64,000 nt of DNA, from NCBI RefSeq assembly GCF_046250175.1, contig NZ_CP176468.1; one strand, 5' to 3'. The notes under the pieces are model-generated. The model saw only the letters and a list, made by a program, of their open reading frames with translations. It ran no database searches and had not been told where the DNA came from. Below, piece after piece: positions 8,636-18,239 of this stretch. This DNA comes from Psychromonas sp030397575 (GTDB lineage Bacteria; Pseudomonadota; Gammaproteobacteria; Enterobacterales; Psychromonadaceae). The position numbers were made by a program, and so were the translations under genes. Every line of letters starts with the position of its first letter. Within the stretch, counting starts at the first letter, position 1.

Positions 8636-9016
8636 ATTATCCTTGAAAAATGCATGTATAAAATAGCTCATCAAGAGCAAAACTAATCCTTAAGGATAGT
8701 ATTATATAGTAAAATTAAATAAATTTATTAAATGGTCATTCACAATTTCAAGAATAAAATTTTAATAAAGAGAAACAATGACATCAATTCCTAAATAACT
8801 CCAAAACGACAACAAGCATGTTATTGAAATAGGTAATTGAGCATAAAAACACCATACAAAGGATAGACAATAGCCTGTGTTTGTATGAATTTGAAGCAGT
8901 TTTATAAACCTAAGCAATCATGATCAAGATTTGCTAGTATCGCGGCCTTGTTCATAATCAAATTGCGTTTTAAATGATTTTAAAGGGACCCGCGCAATCT
9001 ACTAAAAGGTATCTTT
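8636..9016. other. Intergenic region, no gene seen
   Basis: The sequence is AT-rich, between the divergent cyclase and symporter genes, and must hold both promoters. I looked for a glycine riboswitch, common before such symporters, and did not find its conserved core. Confidence 0.5.
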
Positions 9017-10429
9017 ATGTTAACAGTACTTAATGCTTTGAATGGTCTATTATGGGGGCAAATCCTCGTTTATTTACTGATAGGTACGGGCGTTTATTTC
9101 ACAATACGTTTAGGCTTCATTCAATTCCGTCATTTCTTCCATACTTTTACTGTCATGAAAGGCAGTCGTCAATCAGATAAAGAAGGCATCTCTTCTTTTC
9201 AAGCTCTTTCCACCAGTTTAGCAGCACGAGTAGGTACAGGTAACTTAGCAGGTGTTGCTATTGCAATCACAGTGGGTGGCCCTGGCGCTATCTTCTGGAT
9301 GTGGTTAATTGCGATATTAGGAATGGCAACCAGCTTTGCAGAGAGTACACTTGCGCAGGCTTATAAAGTGCACGATGAAGAAGGTAATTTCCGTGGTGGT
9401 CCAGCTTATTATATGGAGCGTGGTCTGAACGCTCGCTGGATGGGTAGCTTATTTGCAATTTTTCTAATCATCGCTTTTGGTTTAGTGTTTAATGCAGTTC
9501 AAGCGAACTCAATTACTGCCGCACTAAACGAATCATTTAATATCGACAAAATGACCGTGGGTATCATACTAGCGCTAGTATCAGGTGCCGTTATTTTCAC
9601 TGGTATTCGAGGCATTGCCAAAGTAGCTGAAAGAATAGTACCAGCAATGGCACTTATCTACCTATTGATCGCAGCCTTTGTTGTGGTAATTAATGTCACT
9701 GAGTTACCAGGAATTATTGGTCTGATCTTTGATTCTGCTTTTGGTTGGCAAGAAGCAGCAGGCGGTGCATTTGGTGCAATGATCATGACGGGCGTACAAC
9801 GTGGCCTATTCTCTAATGAAGCAGGTATGGGTAGTGCAGCTAATGCAGCAGCGACAGCCTCTCCTTATCCGCCACACCCAGCATCACAAGGTTATGTGCA
9901 AATGCTAGGTGTTTTCATTGATACCATCATTATTTGTACTGCAACTGCCTCAATCATCCTTTTATCGGGTGGCCTAGATTCATTCTCAGGCATGGGTGGT
10001 GTAGAAATCACACAACGCGCTTTAGACTTCCAAGTAGGTAACTGGGGTGGTTCTTTTGTTGCTATTGCTCTGTTATTTTTTGCATTCACTTCCATTATTG
10101 CAAATTACTCTTATGCAGAAACTAACCTAGTATTTTTACAACATAAAAATACACGTGGTTTAATCGTCTTGCGTATTGCAGTGTTAGCAATGATTCTCTT
10201 CGGTGCAACACAAAGTAACAATGTCATCTGGTCTTTAGCTGATGTTTCTATGGGACTAATGGCGATTGTTAACCTTGTAGCGATACTATTACTTTCAAAC
10301 GAAGTCATTAAGTTAGCAAAAGATTACAACCAGCAACTGAGTGCCGGTAAAGTGCCTACTTTTGATCGTACTAAACTACCTGAGCTAGACAAAAAAATAG
10401 AGCCAGGTGTTTGGGAACCTAAAAAGTAA
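9017..10429 (+). CDS. Sodium:alanine/glycine symporter (AGCS family)
   Basis: This 470-residue inner membrane protein imports alanine or glycine with sodium. The family signatures GTGNLAGVAIAITVGGPGAIFWMW (shown here as two overlapping parts, GTGNLAGVA and GGPGAIFWMW) and GVQRGLFSNEAGMGSAANAA (about residues 257-276) are present, with about ten membrane segments. AAAAGG lies ten bases before the ATG. It stands alone and a hairpin terminator follows at 10441-10487. Confidence 0.93.
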   Translation: MLTVLNALNGLLWGQILVYLLIGTGVYFTIRLGFIQFRHFFHTFTVMKGSRQSDKEGISSFQALSTSLAARVGTGNLAGVAIAITVGGPGAIFWMWLIAILGMATSFAESTLAQAYKVHDEEGNFRGGPAYYMERGLNARWMGSLFAIFLIIAFGLVFNAVQANSITAALNESFNIDKMTVGIILALVSGAVIFTGIRGIAKVAERIVPAMALIYLLIAAFVVVINVTELPGIIGLIFDSAFGWQEAAGGAFGAMIMTGVQRGLFSNEAGMGSAANAAATASPYPPHPASQGYVQMLGVFIDTIIICTATASIILLSGGLDSFSGMGGVEITQRALDFQVGNWGGSFVAIALLFFAFTSIIANYSYAETNLVFLQHKNTRGLIVLRIAVLAMILFGATQSNNVIWSLADVSMGLMAIVNLVAILLLSNEVIKLAKDYNQQLSAGKVPTFDRTKLPELDKKIEPGVWEPKK

Positions 10430-10440
10430 AATAAACACCC

Positions 10441-10487
10441 AACAGACCTTACAACATCAAAATGGATGAATGTGCTAAGGTCTGTTA
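10441..10487 (+). terminator. Hairpin after the alanine symporter
   Basis: AACAGACCTTA pairs with TAAGGTCTGTT around a long loop, and a C/T-rich stretch follows. Confidence 0.55.
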
Positions 10488-10633
10488 CTCCCCCTCTCTT
10501 TTATAAACTCCCAAAACCTTCTTTTTATTGAAAATTCAGCCTAAAAAAACACCAAATTAACCATAAAATTAATTGATCTTTTTTCGTGATAGTTCAAACT
10601 ATAGACAATCGACAATATACTTAAGGAGAAGTA

Positions 10634-11023
10634 ATGTATCCAAACCTTAGAGACATCGGGATCCGTAACCCAGAAAATATCAAACGCTATTCACTGCGCA
10701 AAGAAGGCGATAAGGATATTTTAAAAGTATATTTCCGAAAGACGGGTGGTATGTTAATTGGACGTAGCAGTAAATATAAATTTCAACGTCAAATCAAAAC
10801 GGTGAGTGGCGGTCAACACGTACAACATATACAAGGCACTACAGAGTTATCAGAGATTAACCCAACACTGCACAAAATTATTAAAGAACTGGATAGCTTA
10901 AGTGTTCAAGTCAGTAGTGAAAAAGAACTAAAACAACAAGTACTATCAGACTTAAAACACCTACAGTCAGTGGTTGATAATAAGATTCAAGAAATTGAAG
11001 GCAAGCTAGACAAGCTGCAGTAA
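10634..11023 (+). CDS. yaeH: UPF0325 family protein YaeH
   Basis: This 129-residue cytoplasmic protein matches E. coli YaeH along its length. The N-terminus MYPNLRDIGIRNPENIKRYS corresponds to the YaeH start, and the C-terminal part LSDLKHLQSVVDNKIQEIEG corresponds to its closing helices. The function of the family is unknown. AAGGAGAAGTA precedes the ATG. It is transcribed alone, with a clean terminator at 11064-11089. Confidence 0.9.
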   Translation: MYPNLRDIGIRNPENIKRYSLRKEGDKDILKVYFRKTGGMLIGRSSKYKFQRQIKTVSGGQHVQHIQGTTELSEINPTLHKIIKELDSLSVQVSSEKELKQQVLSDLKHLQSVVDNKIQEIEGKLDKLQ

Positions 11024-11063
11024 ACTGATCAACACAATGTGAATTGACTTAGACATTATTAAA

Positions 11064-11089
11064 AACGAACATTTTTGTTCGTTTTTTTA
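11064..11089 (+). terminator. Rho-independent terminator of yaeH
   Basis: AACGAACA / TGTTCGTT form the stem and seven T follow, 40 bases past the yaeH stop. Confidence 0.9.
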
Positions 11090-11267
11090 TATCTGAATAC
11101 CTAACCTATTTATCCTCCCCTATTAAGCCTCAATCATATTTTTAAATAACCAAGTTTGATCCTGTGACCTAGTGCTCGTATTGGAATAGTACGCCCGCCA
11201 GTTTATTGTAATTAAGTAATACAAATGATATAAATTGATCATTATTAAAGGTTTAATAACGGCATCA

Positions 11268-11297
11268 AATCGACACAATTAATGTCGATTTTTGTTT
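11268..11297 (+). terminator. Terminator-like hairpin in the alginate lyase leader
   Basis: AAATCGACA / TGTCGATTT with a seven-base A/T loop is followed by TTGTTT, so it has the form of an intrinsic terminator. It lies about 120 bases upstream of the lyase ATG and 180 bases after the yaeH terminator. It may end a small transcript from 11090-11297 or act as an attenuator. The rest of the 391-base gap holds no gene. Confidence 0.6.
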
Positions 11298-11414
11298 AAG
11301 GTACTTCCCTTGAATAGCTTAATAACCTGATATTTCATTAACATTCCTTGCAGTTGAGTAACTTACCATTGCTGGGCTGGTATAAATTTATTAATTTCAT
11401 AAGTAGAGGTTTAA

Positions 11415-13493
11415 ATGTCTAACAAATCTTTTGATGCGATCAAGGCGATTAAATTAGAAAACGACAAATCTGCTGGTAATCTTCTTGATGTGATGCCAGT
11501 TCAAGTTCAAAAAGCTGATATTGATCTGTCTTTTTTGGATAATTTGAGTGTAGAGCACCCTCGTCTATTGGTTCAAAGTAAAGATCTACCTGCTTTTAGA
11601 GCTAACCTGAAAGGTAATGCAGGCTACTGCAAGTTTGATGCTTTCATGAATAACTCAACAAATAAATTTTTAGACGTAGCACCTTATGAAGAACCAAAAG
11701 CTTACCCTGAAGAAACCGTTGGTAAAGCTTCATTGTGGCGTCCTTACTGGCGTCAAATGTACGTTAGCTGTCAAGAAGCTTTCAACGCAACTCGTAACTT
11801 ATCAATCGCCGGTATCGTACTAGAAGATGAAGCAATCATCGCCAAAGCAAAAGCATGGACATTACAATTAGCTGCTTACGATCCAGAAGGTGTAACCTCA
11901 CGTGGTTATAATGATGAAGCCGCGTTTCGTGTGATTGCAGCAATGGCTTGGGGTTATGATTGGCTACATGCATACTTCTCTGATGCAGAACGTGAAACAG
12001 TAAAACAAGCACTTATCATTCGCTTAGAAGAGATCATGCATCATCTACAAGTAACAGTAGATCTACTGGCTAACCCACTTAATAGTCATGGTGTTCGTTC
12101 AATTTCATCTGCGGTGATCCCAACCTGTATCGCACTATACAATGAATACCCTAAAGCACGTGAATACATTGAATACGGTATTGAATACTATGCCGTACAT
12201 TACCCACCATGGGGCGGAGAAGATGGTGCTTGGGCTGAAGGTCCAGATTACTGGAACACGCAAATGGCCTTCCTAGGTGAATCTTTTGACCTTCTGAAAA
12301 GCTACACCTCTATCAACATGTTTAATAAAGAGTTCTACAAAAATACAGGTGACTTCATCATGTACTGTATGCCTGTTCACTCCAAACGTGCAAGTTTCTG
12401 TGACCAATCAAGTATTGGTGATTTCCCAGGTTTGAAATTAGCTTACAACATCAAACATTTTGCAGGTGTTAACAACAAACCTGAATACATTTGGTACTAC
12501 AACCAACTGAAAGCACGTGACACGGAAGCACATACTAAATTCTACAACTTCGGTTGGTGGGATTTTGGTTACGATGACTTACGCTTTGATTACCTATGGA
12601 ACGATATGCCTGAAGTTAAACCTTCAGACGAACCACAGCTTAAAGTCTTCCCAATCACAGGTTGGGCTGGTTTCCATAGCAACATGACAAACCGTGATGA
12701 GCATATTCACATGGTTTACAAATGTAGCCCATTCGGTTCTATCAGCCACTCACACGGTGATCAAAATGCTTACACATTACATGCATTTGGCGATACCTTA
12801 GCAGCCATCACAGGTTACTACGGTGGTTTCGGTGTAGATATGCACATCAAATGGCGTCGTCGTACTTTCTCTAAAAACTTACCGTTATTTGGTGGTAAAG
12901 GTCAGTACGCTGAAAATACAACGACTAACTTTGAAGGCGAACATCAAGATCGCTACTGTGTGGAAGCTGGCGGTAAAATTACCGACTTCGATACAGAATC
13001 AGACCTGTTATTTGTTGAAGGTGATGCATCAACGTCTTACCAATTCCACAACCCAGATCTTGAATCTTACAAGCGTAAAATCTGGTTTGCTAAAGGTAAA
13101 GTATTTGTAATGCGTGACCTAGCAACACTTAAATCAGAGCAAGATCTAACTTGGTTACTGCATACAACATTCAGTACTGAAACAGCGACAGACACTTTCA
13201 AAATCATTGGTGAAAACGCACAACTAGACGTTTCATTTATCAATGACAGCAAAGATGATCTACTTTCAATTGAAAATGTAGAAGGCTTTGGTGAAGTTGA
13301 CCCAAGCGAATACAAAGATCTTGAAATTCATCGTCATGTTGAAGCGAAGTTTAAAGCGAAGAAAGAGCACAACATTCTAACGCTATTAGTACCAAGTAAA
13401 TTGAACGGTCCTAAAACAGAAGTTTCGTACAACCTAACAGATACAACATTAACACTGAATATCGACGGTGAAGATGTAGTGATCGAGCTATAA
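11415..13493 (+). CDS. Oligoalginate lyase, polysaccharide lyase family 15 type
   Basis: This 692-residue protein has an alpha/alpha-toroid N-terminal domain (about residues 50-380) and a heparinase II/III-like beta-sandwich C-terminal domain. The motif SHSHGDQNAYTLHAFGDT at about residues 444-461 is typical of PL15 exolytic alginate lyases such as Agrobacterium Atu3025. No signal peptide is seen, which fits a cytoplasmic enzyme cutting imported alginate oligomers to monomers. GAGG lies nine bases before the ATG. No other alginate gene is nearby. A PL21/PL17-like specificity is the main alternative. Confidence 0.8.
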   Translation: MSNKSFDAIKAIKLENDKSAGNLLDVMPVQVQKADIDLSFLDNLSVEHPRLLVQSKDLPAFRANLKGNAGYCKFDAFMNNSTNKFLDVAPYEEPKAYPEETVGKASLWRPYWRQMYVSCQEAFNATRNLSIAGIVLEDEAIIAKAKAWTLQLAAYDPEGVTSRGYNDEAAFRVIAAMAWGYDWLHAYFSDAERETVKQALIIRLEEIMHHLQVTVDLLANPLNSHGVRSISSAVIPTCIALYNEYPKAREYIEYGIEYYAVHYPPWGGEDGAWAEGPDYWNTQMAFLGESFDLLKSYTSINMFNKEFYKNTGDFIMYCMPVHSKRASFCDQSSIGDFPGLKLAYNIKHFAGVNNKPEYIWYYNQLKARDTEAHTKFYNFGWWDFGYDDLRFDYLWNDMPEVKPSDEPQLKVFPITGWAGFHSNMTNRDEHIHMVYKCSPFGSISHSHGDQNAYTLHAFGDTLAAITGYYGGFGVDMHIKWRRRTFSKNLPLFGGKGQYAENTTTNFEGEHQDRYCVEAGGKITDFDTESDLLFVEGDASTSYQFHNPDLESYKRKIWFAKGKVFVMRDLATLKSEQDLTWLLHTTFSTETATDTFKIIGENAQLDVSFINDSKDDLLSIENVEGFGEVDPSEYKDLEIHRHVEAKFKAKKEHNILTLLVPSKLNGPKTEVSYNLTDTTLTLNIDGEDVVIEL

Positions 13494-13520
13494 CTCACTC
13501 CTTATAAGGTTTATTTGTTA

Positions 13521-13552
13521 TAAAGCCGCTTATCATAAGCGGCTTTATTGTT
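13521..13552. terminator. Terminator between the lyase and aldehyde dehydrogenase genes
   Basis: TAAAGCCGCTTA / TAAGCGGCTTTA with a three-base loop is followed by TTGTTTT. It sits between convergent genes and can serve both. Confidence 0.9.
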
Positions 13553-13576
13553 TTACAGGCTCACTTTCACAATGAA

Positions 13577-15094
13577 CTAAAAGAATCCCATCGGATTAAT
13601 ATCGTAGCTCACCAACATGTTTTTCGTTTGTTGATAGTGCTCTAACATCATTTTATGGTTCTCACGTCCAATACCAGATTGTTTATACCCACCAAACGCA
13701 GCATGGGCAGGATAGAGATGATAACAGTTTGTCCATACGCGCCCAGCTTGAATACCGCGCCCCATACGGTAAGCAATATTACTATCCCTTGTCCATAAAC
13801 CCGCGCCTAATCCAAACTCACTGTCATTAGCTATTTTTAAAGCATCTTCTTCATCTTTAAAAGTAGTAATACAGATCACAGGCCCAAAAATTTCTTCTTG
13901 GAAAACACGCATATGATTACTGCCTTTTAATAAAGTAGGTTGAATGTAGTAACCATTATGTGCCCCATCCACCTTCTCAATGGCCCCACCCGTTAACACT
14001 TCTGCGCCCTCATCTTTACCGATTTCAATATAGGATAAAATCTTGTCATATTGCGCTTTAGAAACTTGTGCACCGATTTGACTGTCAGTATCAAATGGAT
14101 TGCCTTGTATAATCTTTTGAGTACGCGCAATCAAACGCTCGATAAACTCATCGGCAATTGACTCTTGCACCAGCAAACGAGATGGACAGGTACATACTTC
14201 CCCTTGATTAAAGAACGCTAATGCAGCACCTTCCAAACATTTATCGATAAAAGTATCTTCATGGTTCATCACATCGGCAAAGAAAATATTAGGTGACTTA
14301 CCGCCCAGCTCAACAGTAGAAGGGATCAAATTATCTGCCGCACATTGCAAAATATGTTTACCAATAGGGCTAGAGCCAGTAAAGGCAATCTTAGCAATAC
14401 GTTTAGAAGTCGCTAAAGCTTGCCCTGCTTCTTCACCAAAACCATTCACAATATTCAACACGCCAGCTGGTAATAAATCACCAATAATCTCCATCAAAAA
14501 CAAAATAGATAATGGCGTTTGTTCGGCAGGTTTAAGCACAATACAATTACCAGTAGCCAATGCAGGGGGTATTTTCCAAGCAGCCATCAATAGCGGAAAG
14601 TTCCAAGGAATAATTTGTCCAACCACACCCAAGGGCTCATGAAAGTGATAAGCCACGGTATGCTGATCAATCTCACCTAACGAACCTTCTTGCGCTCTGA
14701 TACAACCAGCAAAATATCTAAAATGATCAACAGCTAAGGGAACATCAGCTCCCATCGTCTCTCGAATACATTTACCGTTATCCCACGTTTCAACTAACGC
14801 AAGTAACTCTGAATTAGCTTCAATTCTGTCTGCAATTTTAAGTAGAATATTAGAACGCTCAGTGACAGAAGTGCTCGCCCAAGCTTGTTTAGCCTTATGC
14901 GCAGCATCTAAAGCAAGGTCAATATCTTGCTGATCTGAACGAGCAACTTCACAAACATCTTCACCAGTTACTGGCGTTTTATTAGTAAAATATTGCCCAT
15001 TAGCCGGTGCGACCCATTGCCCATCAATGTAATTATCATAATGAGATTTAAACGTAATTTGTGACTCTGCAGAACCTGGATTTGGATAAATCAT
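13577..15094 (-). CDS. NAD-dependent aldehyde dehydrogenase (AldB/ExaC type)
   Basis: This 505-residue soluble enzyme oxidises an aldehyde, probably acetaldehyde or a similar short one, to the acid. The NAD-binding IIPWNFPLLMAAWKIPPALA, the FTGSSPIGK glycine motif, the general base in VELGGKSPNIFF and the catalytic cysteine in NQGEVCTCPSR are all present. The frame extends to GTG 15100, but the ATG at 15094 has GAGAGG at correct spacing. It is divergent from an AraC-type regulator 100 bases away, which probably controls it. It resembles ExaC/AcoD/AldB enzymes most closely; the exact substrate is not determined. Confidence 0.9.
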   Translation of the reverse strand: MIYPNPGSAESQITFKSHYDNYIDGQWVAPANGQYFTNKTPVTGEDVCEVARSDQQDIDLALDAAHKAKQAWASTSVTERSNILLKIADRIEANSELLALVETWDNGKCIRETMGADVPLAVDHFRYFAGCIRAQEGSLGEIDQHTVAYHFHEPLGVVGQIIPWNFPLLMAAWKIPPALATGNCIVLKPAEQTPLSILFLMEIIGDLLPAGVLNIVNGFGEEAGQALATSKRIAKIAFTGSSPIGKHILQCAADNLIPSTVELGGKSPNIFFADVMNHEDTFIDKCLEGAALAFFNQGEVCTCPSRLLVQESIADEFIERLIARTQKIIQGNPFDTDSQIGAQVSKAQYDKILSYIEIGKDEGAEVLTGGAIEKVDGAHNGYYIQPTLLKGSNHMRVFQEEIFGPVICITTFKDEEDALKIANDSEFGLGAGLWTRDSNIAYRMGRGIQAGRVWTNCYHLYPAHAAFGGYKQSGIGRENHKMMLEHYQQTKNMLVSYDINPMGFF

Positions 15095-15198
15095 AAACAC
15101 CTCTCAGTTATTTGTATGCCTCTGTGTGATATTCATCCTATCCGTAGATTTTTTATATGCATGACTGTTAATTCAAAAATATTGACTGTCAGTTTCAA

Positions 15199-16149
15199 AT
15201 GGCAGGGAGTGTGACAAAAATGATAAGCCAACATGTTCAAGATCAAAGAAACAACCCTCAAGTTTTGGTAGAGAACAAAACATCTTTTGCCGGAGAAGAT
15301 GCTGAATTGAGCATATATGACACATTTGAACCTGCGACCAACGTTAAGCTCGCCTCTGATCAACTCATGTTTTGCGGCATGCTTTCAGGCAAAAAAATAA
15401 TGCACAGCCTACATAGACGCTTTGAAACAGAGTTTTTTCCACATGAATCATTCATCATGGCACCTAATCGCCCTATTCAAATTGATTTCCCAATGGCTAG
15501 CCTAACCACCCCCACCACCTGTATTGCCATTGAAATTAGCCATAACAAAGTAAAAAAAGTTTGCGATAAACTAAACGCTAATGCGCCATTATCAACCTAT
15601 CAACAGGAGTGGCAATACGACAATAAACTAATGCACACGCATCATAATACGGAGACTCAAACCTTATTAAATCGCATGATCAATATCTTTTCAGAGAACC
15701 ATCCAGATAGGAGTTTTATGGTTGATCTCGCGGTGAGTGAGCTCATTACGCGATTATTGAGAGAACAAACTCGCGACTTTATCATTTGTCACAGCCTCAA
15801 CGACCCAGAGCACAATGGCATTAATTCCGTGGTTGCCTACTTATATAAACACTTAGGAGAAACGATCAATATTGAAGCTTTGATCAAGCTATCATGCATG
15901 AGTCGCACTAAGTTTTTTTCTGAGTTTAAACGTACTATCGGATGCACGCCTCAAGACTTCCTATTCCAACTACGCCTCAAAAAAGCAGCAGAAATGCTAA
16001 GGAAAAACAGCTCAGTAACGCAAGTTTGCTTCGCCACAGGTTACTTAAGTACGAGTCACTTTAGCCGTAGCTTTAAAAAGTTTTTCGGGGTTAACCCAAC
16101 CCAATATAAACTCAGACATAGTCCTGATTTATTAAATAGGTACACTTGA
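15199..16149 (+). CDS. AraC family transcriptional regulator
   Basis: The protein has 316 residues. The C-terminal double helix-turn-helix is clear: INIEALIKLSCMSRTKFFSEF, then the second helix pair VTQVCFATGYLSTSHFSRSF (about residues 270-290). The N-terminal 200 residues form a ligand-sensing domain of the type found next to aldehyde dehydrogenase genes. The start is ambiguous: ATG 15199 has no good ribosome binding site, while ATG 15220 has AGGGAG ten bases upstream. It probably activates the divergent aldehyde dehydrogenase. Confidence 0.88.
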   Translation: MAGSVTKMISQHVQDQRNNPQVLVENKTSFAGEDAELSIYDTFEPATNVKLASDQLMFCGMLSGKKIMHSLHRRFETEFFPHESFIMAPNRPIQIDFPMASLTTPTTCIAIEISHNKVKKVCDKLNANAPLSTYQQEWQYDNKLMHTHHNTETQTLLNRMINIFSENHPDRSFMVDLAVSELITRLLREQTRDFIICHSLNDPEHNGINSVVAYLYKHLGETINIEALIKLSCMSRTKFFSEFKRTIGCTPQDFLFQLRLKKAAEMLRKNSSVTQVCFATGYLSTSHFSRSFKKFFGVNPTQYKLRHSPDLLNRYT

Positions 16150-16332
16150 GCATCTCAATATGCCCTTACCTTCGGAGCTGAACCATCAGATCGCACAACC
16201 TTTATTAGCCGCTACACAGCTTAACTTGCCGTTTATAATGTGAGAGCTTATCATTCATACCATTAACTGGTACTTATCCGAATGTCTATTGGCATCGCAA
16301 TACACCACCTATGCATACATACAGGAAGTAAC

Positions 16333-16989
16333 ATGAAAAAACAGACGCGTTTATATACTTCATTACTCGCACTCACCTTTCTATTATCAGGCTGTGAGTC
16401 CGTTTATTACTCTACAATGGAAAAAGTGGGCATTCACAAACGTGACATTCTTATTGACCGAGTAGAGGAAACAAAAGAATCGCAAGAAGAGTCACAAGAA
16501 GAGTTTCAATCTGCACTTGATCGCGTAACAGCCTTAATTGACTTCAAAGGCGGCGACTTGCAAAACACCTACAACGCATTAAACGACGATTACCAATCCA
16601 GTTTAGATGCAGCTAATGAAGTTTCAGAAAACATAGACAAAGTAGAAGATGTCGCCAATGCACTGTTTGCAGAGTGGAGCGAAGAACTTAAACAATACAA
16701 GAGCGCCTCTTTAAAACGCCAAAGTAGCCAAAAACTAACTAATACAGAACGTCAATTTAATACTATGCTGCGCTCAATGCGCAACTCAGAAAGTAAAATG
16801 CAACCAGTATTATCTTCTCTAAACGACAACGTCCTGTACTTAAAACATAATTTAAATGCGCAAGCGATGTCAGAAATAAAAGGCGAATTCACCAATCTTA
16901 AGCGTGACATTCAACAACTCGTTAATGATATGAACCAATCTATTGCTGATTCAAACAAATTCATTGAGCAAATGAACAGCGCCAACTAA
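16333..16989 (+). CDS. DUF2959 family lipoprotein
   Basis: The signal sequence with lipobox LLSGC puts the lipidated cysteine near residue 22 of a 218-residue protein. The rest is helical and strongly coiled-coil, with an acidic repeat (KESQEESQEEFQSALDRV) after the anchor. The length and layout match the DUF2959 family of marine gammaproteobacteria, whose function is unknown. The frame is open from 16282, but the ATG at 16333 has AGGAAG before it and gives the proper signal peptide. It is transcribed alone, with a strong terminator after it. Confidence 0.85.
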   Translation: MKKQTRLYTSLLALTFLLSGCESVYYSTMEKVGIHKRDILIDRVEETKESQEESQEEFQSALDRVTALIDFKGGDLQNTYNALNDDYQSSLDAANEVSENIDKVEDVANALFAEWSEELKQYKSASLKRQSSQKLTNTERQFNTMLRSMRNSESKMQPVLSSLNDNVLYLKHNLNAQAMSEIKGEFTNLKRDIQQLVNDMNQSIADSNKFIEQMNSAN

Positions 16990-16998
16990 TAGCAACAA

Positions 16999-17044
16999 CT
17001 GATTAATAAGCCTGATGATAAAGGCTTATTAATCAGGCTTTAAT
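16999..17044 (+). terminator. Terminator of the DUF2959 gene
   Basis: CTGATTAATAAGCCT / AGGCTTATTAATCAG makes a 15 bp stem with an eight-base loop, followed by GCTTTAATTTT. Confidence 0.85.
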
Positions 17045-17234
17045 TTTCACACATATTCTCAGCATCGCTAACAGCCAGCAATTTAATACTTTATCCACCT
17101 TACAAATCATTATTTAAGCCCCGATCAAACAACTAGCTCCCAAAAGCCCAAACACATTTAACGTAATCCAAGCAAATTCAACTATCTTCCTAAATACCTA
17201 AAGGTTAGAATCCGTGCGCTAATTTTAATTTAGC

Positions 17235-17394
17235 AATTCTCAGGGCGGGGTGAAATTCCCCACCGGCGGTAAACCTATTAGGTGAGCCCGCGAGCGCTTT
17301 ATTGATTATTTAACCTAGTAATACTAGTAATAAAGGTCAGCAGATCTGGTTTAATTCCAGAGCCGACGGTGATAGTCCGGATGAAAGAGAACAC
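17235..17394 (+). promoter_or_regulatory. FMN riboswitch (RFN element)
   Basis: The conserved blocks are visible in order: CAGGGCGGGGTGAAATTCCC, CACCGGCGGTAA, GGTCAGCAGATCTGGT, AGAGCCGACGGTGATAGTCC and GGATGAAAGAGAA. It lies 97 bases upstream of the ribB ATG. Binding of FMN is known to turn off such leaders. Because no clear terminator stem follows, control is likely by hiding the ribosome binding site (inference). Confidence 0.97.
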
Positions 17395-17490
17395 AAAGCA
17401 CTACATACGTAGTGCTATTTAGCATCGCCTAATAATTGGGTGATGTTACTCTCATGCCCTGATTCTGGTAACTATTCAAAGGAAAATACC

Positions 17491-18138
17491 ATGAGTCAGT
17501 CTCTATTAAGTTTATTCGGTGATGCACACACGCGTGTATCAAATGCCATTCAATCAATCAAAAACGGTTCAGGTGTATTGGTCGTTGATGATGAAGACAG
17601 AGAAAATGAAGGTGACTTTATTTTTGCTGCTGAAACATTAACAACGCCACAAATGGCGATGATGATCCATGAAGGCAGTGGCATAGTGTGTTTATGTTTG
17701 CCAACCAAAACCACGCAAAAGCTACAACTTCCACAAATGGTCAGCAACAACACCAGTCAAAATACCACTGCTTATACCGTGAGTATTGAAGCAAAACACG
17801 GTGTAACCACAGGTGTTTCTGCAGCAGATCGCGTCACCACCATTAAAACCGCCGTTGCACCAAACGCAACAGCCGATGACCTCTCTCGCCCAGGTCACGT
17901 ATTCCCTCTACAAGCCGTTGAAGGTGGTGTATTAGTGCGAAGAGGACATACCGAAGCAGCAGTTGATTTAGCCACATTAGCAGGGTTTGCACCCGCAGGT
18001 GTTATTTGTGAATTAAGCAATGAAGATGGCTCAATGGCACGTTTACCAGAAGTCGTTAAATTCGCACAGCAACATGATATGCCAGTGGTCAGTATTGATG
18101 ATTTGGTAAATTATATTAAAGCAGAGCAAGTAGCTTAG
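17491..18138 (+). CDS. ribB: 3,4-dihydroxy-2-butanone 4-phosphate synthase
   Basis: RibB converts ribulose 5-phosphate to dihydroxybutanone phosphate for riboflavin synthesis. The protein has 215 residues, close to E. coli RibB (217), and lacks the GTP cyclohydrolase II half of fused RibBA. The metal and substrate motif VVDDEDRENEGDFIFAAE is at about residues 30-47, and RPGHVFPLQA and RRGHTEAAVDLATLAG are present. The frame opens at 17440, but the ATG at 17491 has AAGGAA upstream and starts at the family position. The FMN riboswitch controls it, as is usual for a stand-alone ribB. Confidence 0.97.
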   Translation: MSQSLLSLFGDAHTRVSNAIQSIKNGSGVLVVDDEDRENEGDFIFAAETLTTPQMAMMIHEGSGIVCLCLPTKTTQKLQLPQMVSNNTSQNTTAYTVSIEAKHGVTTGVSAADRVTTIKTAVAPNATADDLSRPGHVFPLQAVEGGVLVRRGHTEAAVDLATLAGFAPAGVICELSNEDGSMARLPEVVKFAQQHDMPVVSIDDLVNYIKAEQVA

Positions 18139-18206
18139 TTCAGATACGACTAGGTGTAGTTTTGGATTTCCAAAGCGTCTAAAACTGAAGTGAGTTATAG
18201 CCTTGT

Positions 18207-18239
18207 GGGCTGTCTATAGAAATATAGATGGCCTTTTTG
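18207..18239 (+). terminator. Terminator of ribB
   Basis: GGC-TG-TCTATA / TATAGA-TG-GCC with a GAAA tetraloop is followed by five T. Confidence 0.8.

Noticed and set aside
8636..9016. Possible glycine riboswitch before the alanine symporter
   Set aside because: The conserved glycine aptamer core was not found.
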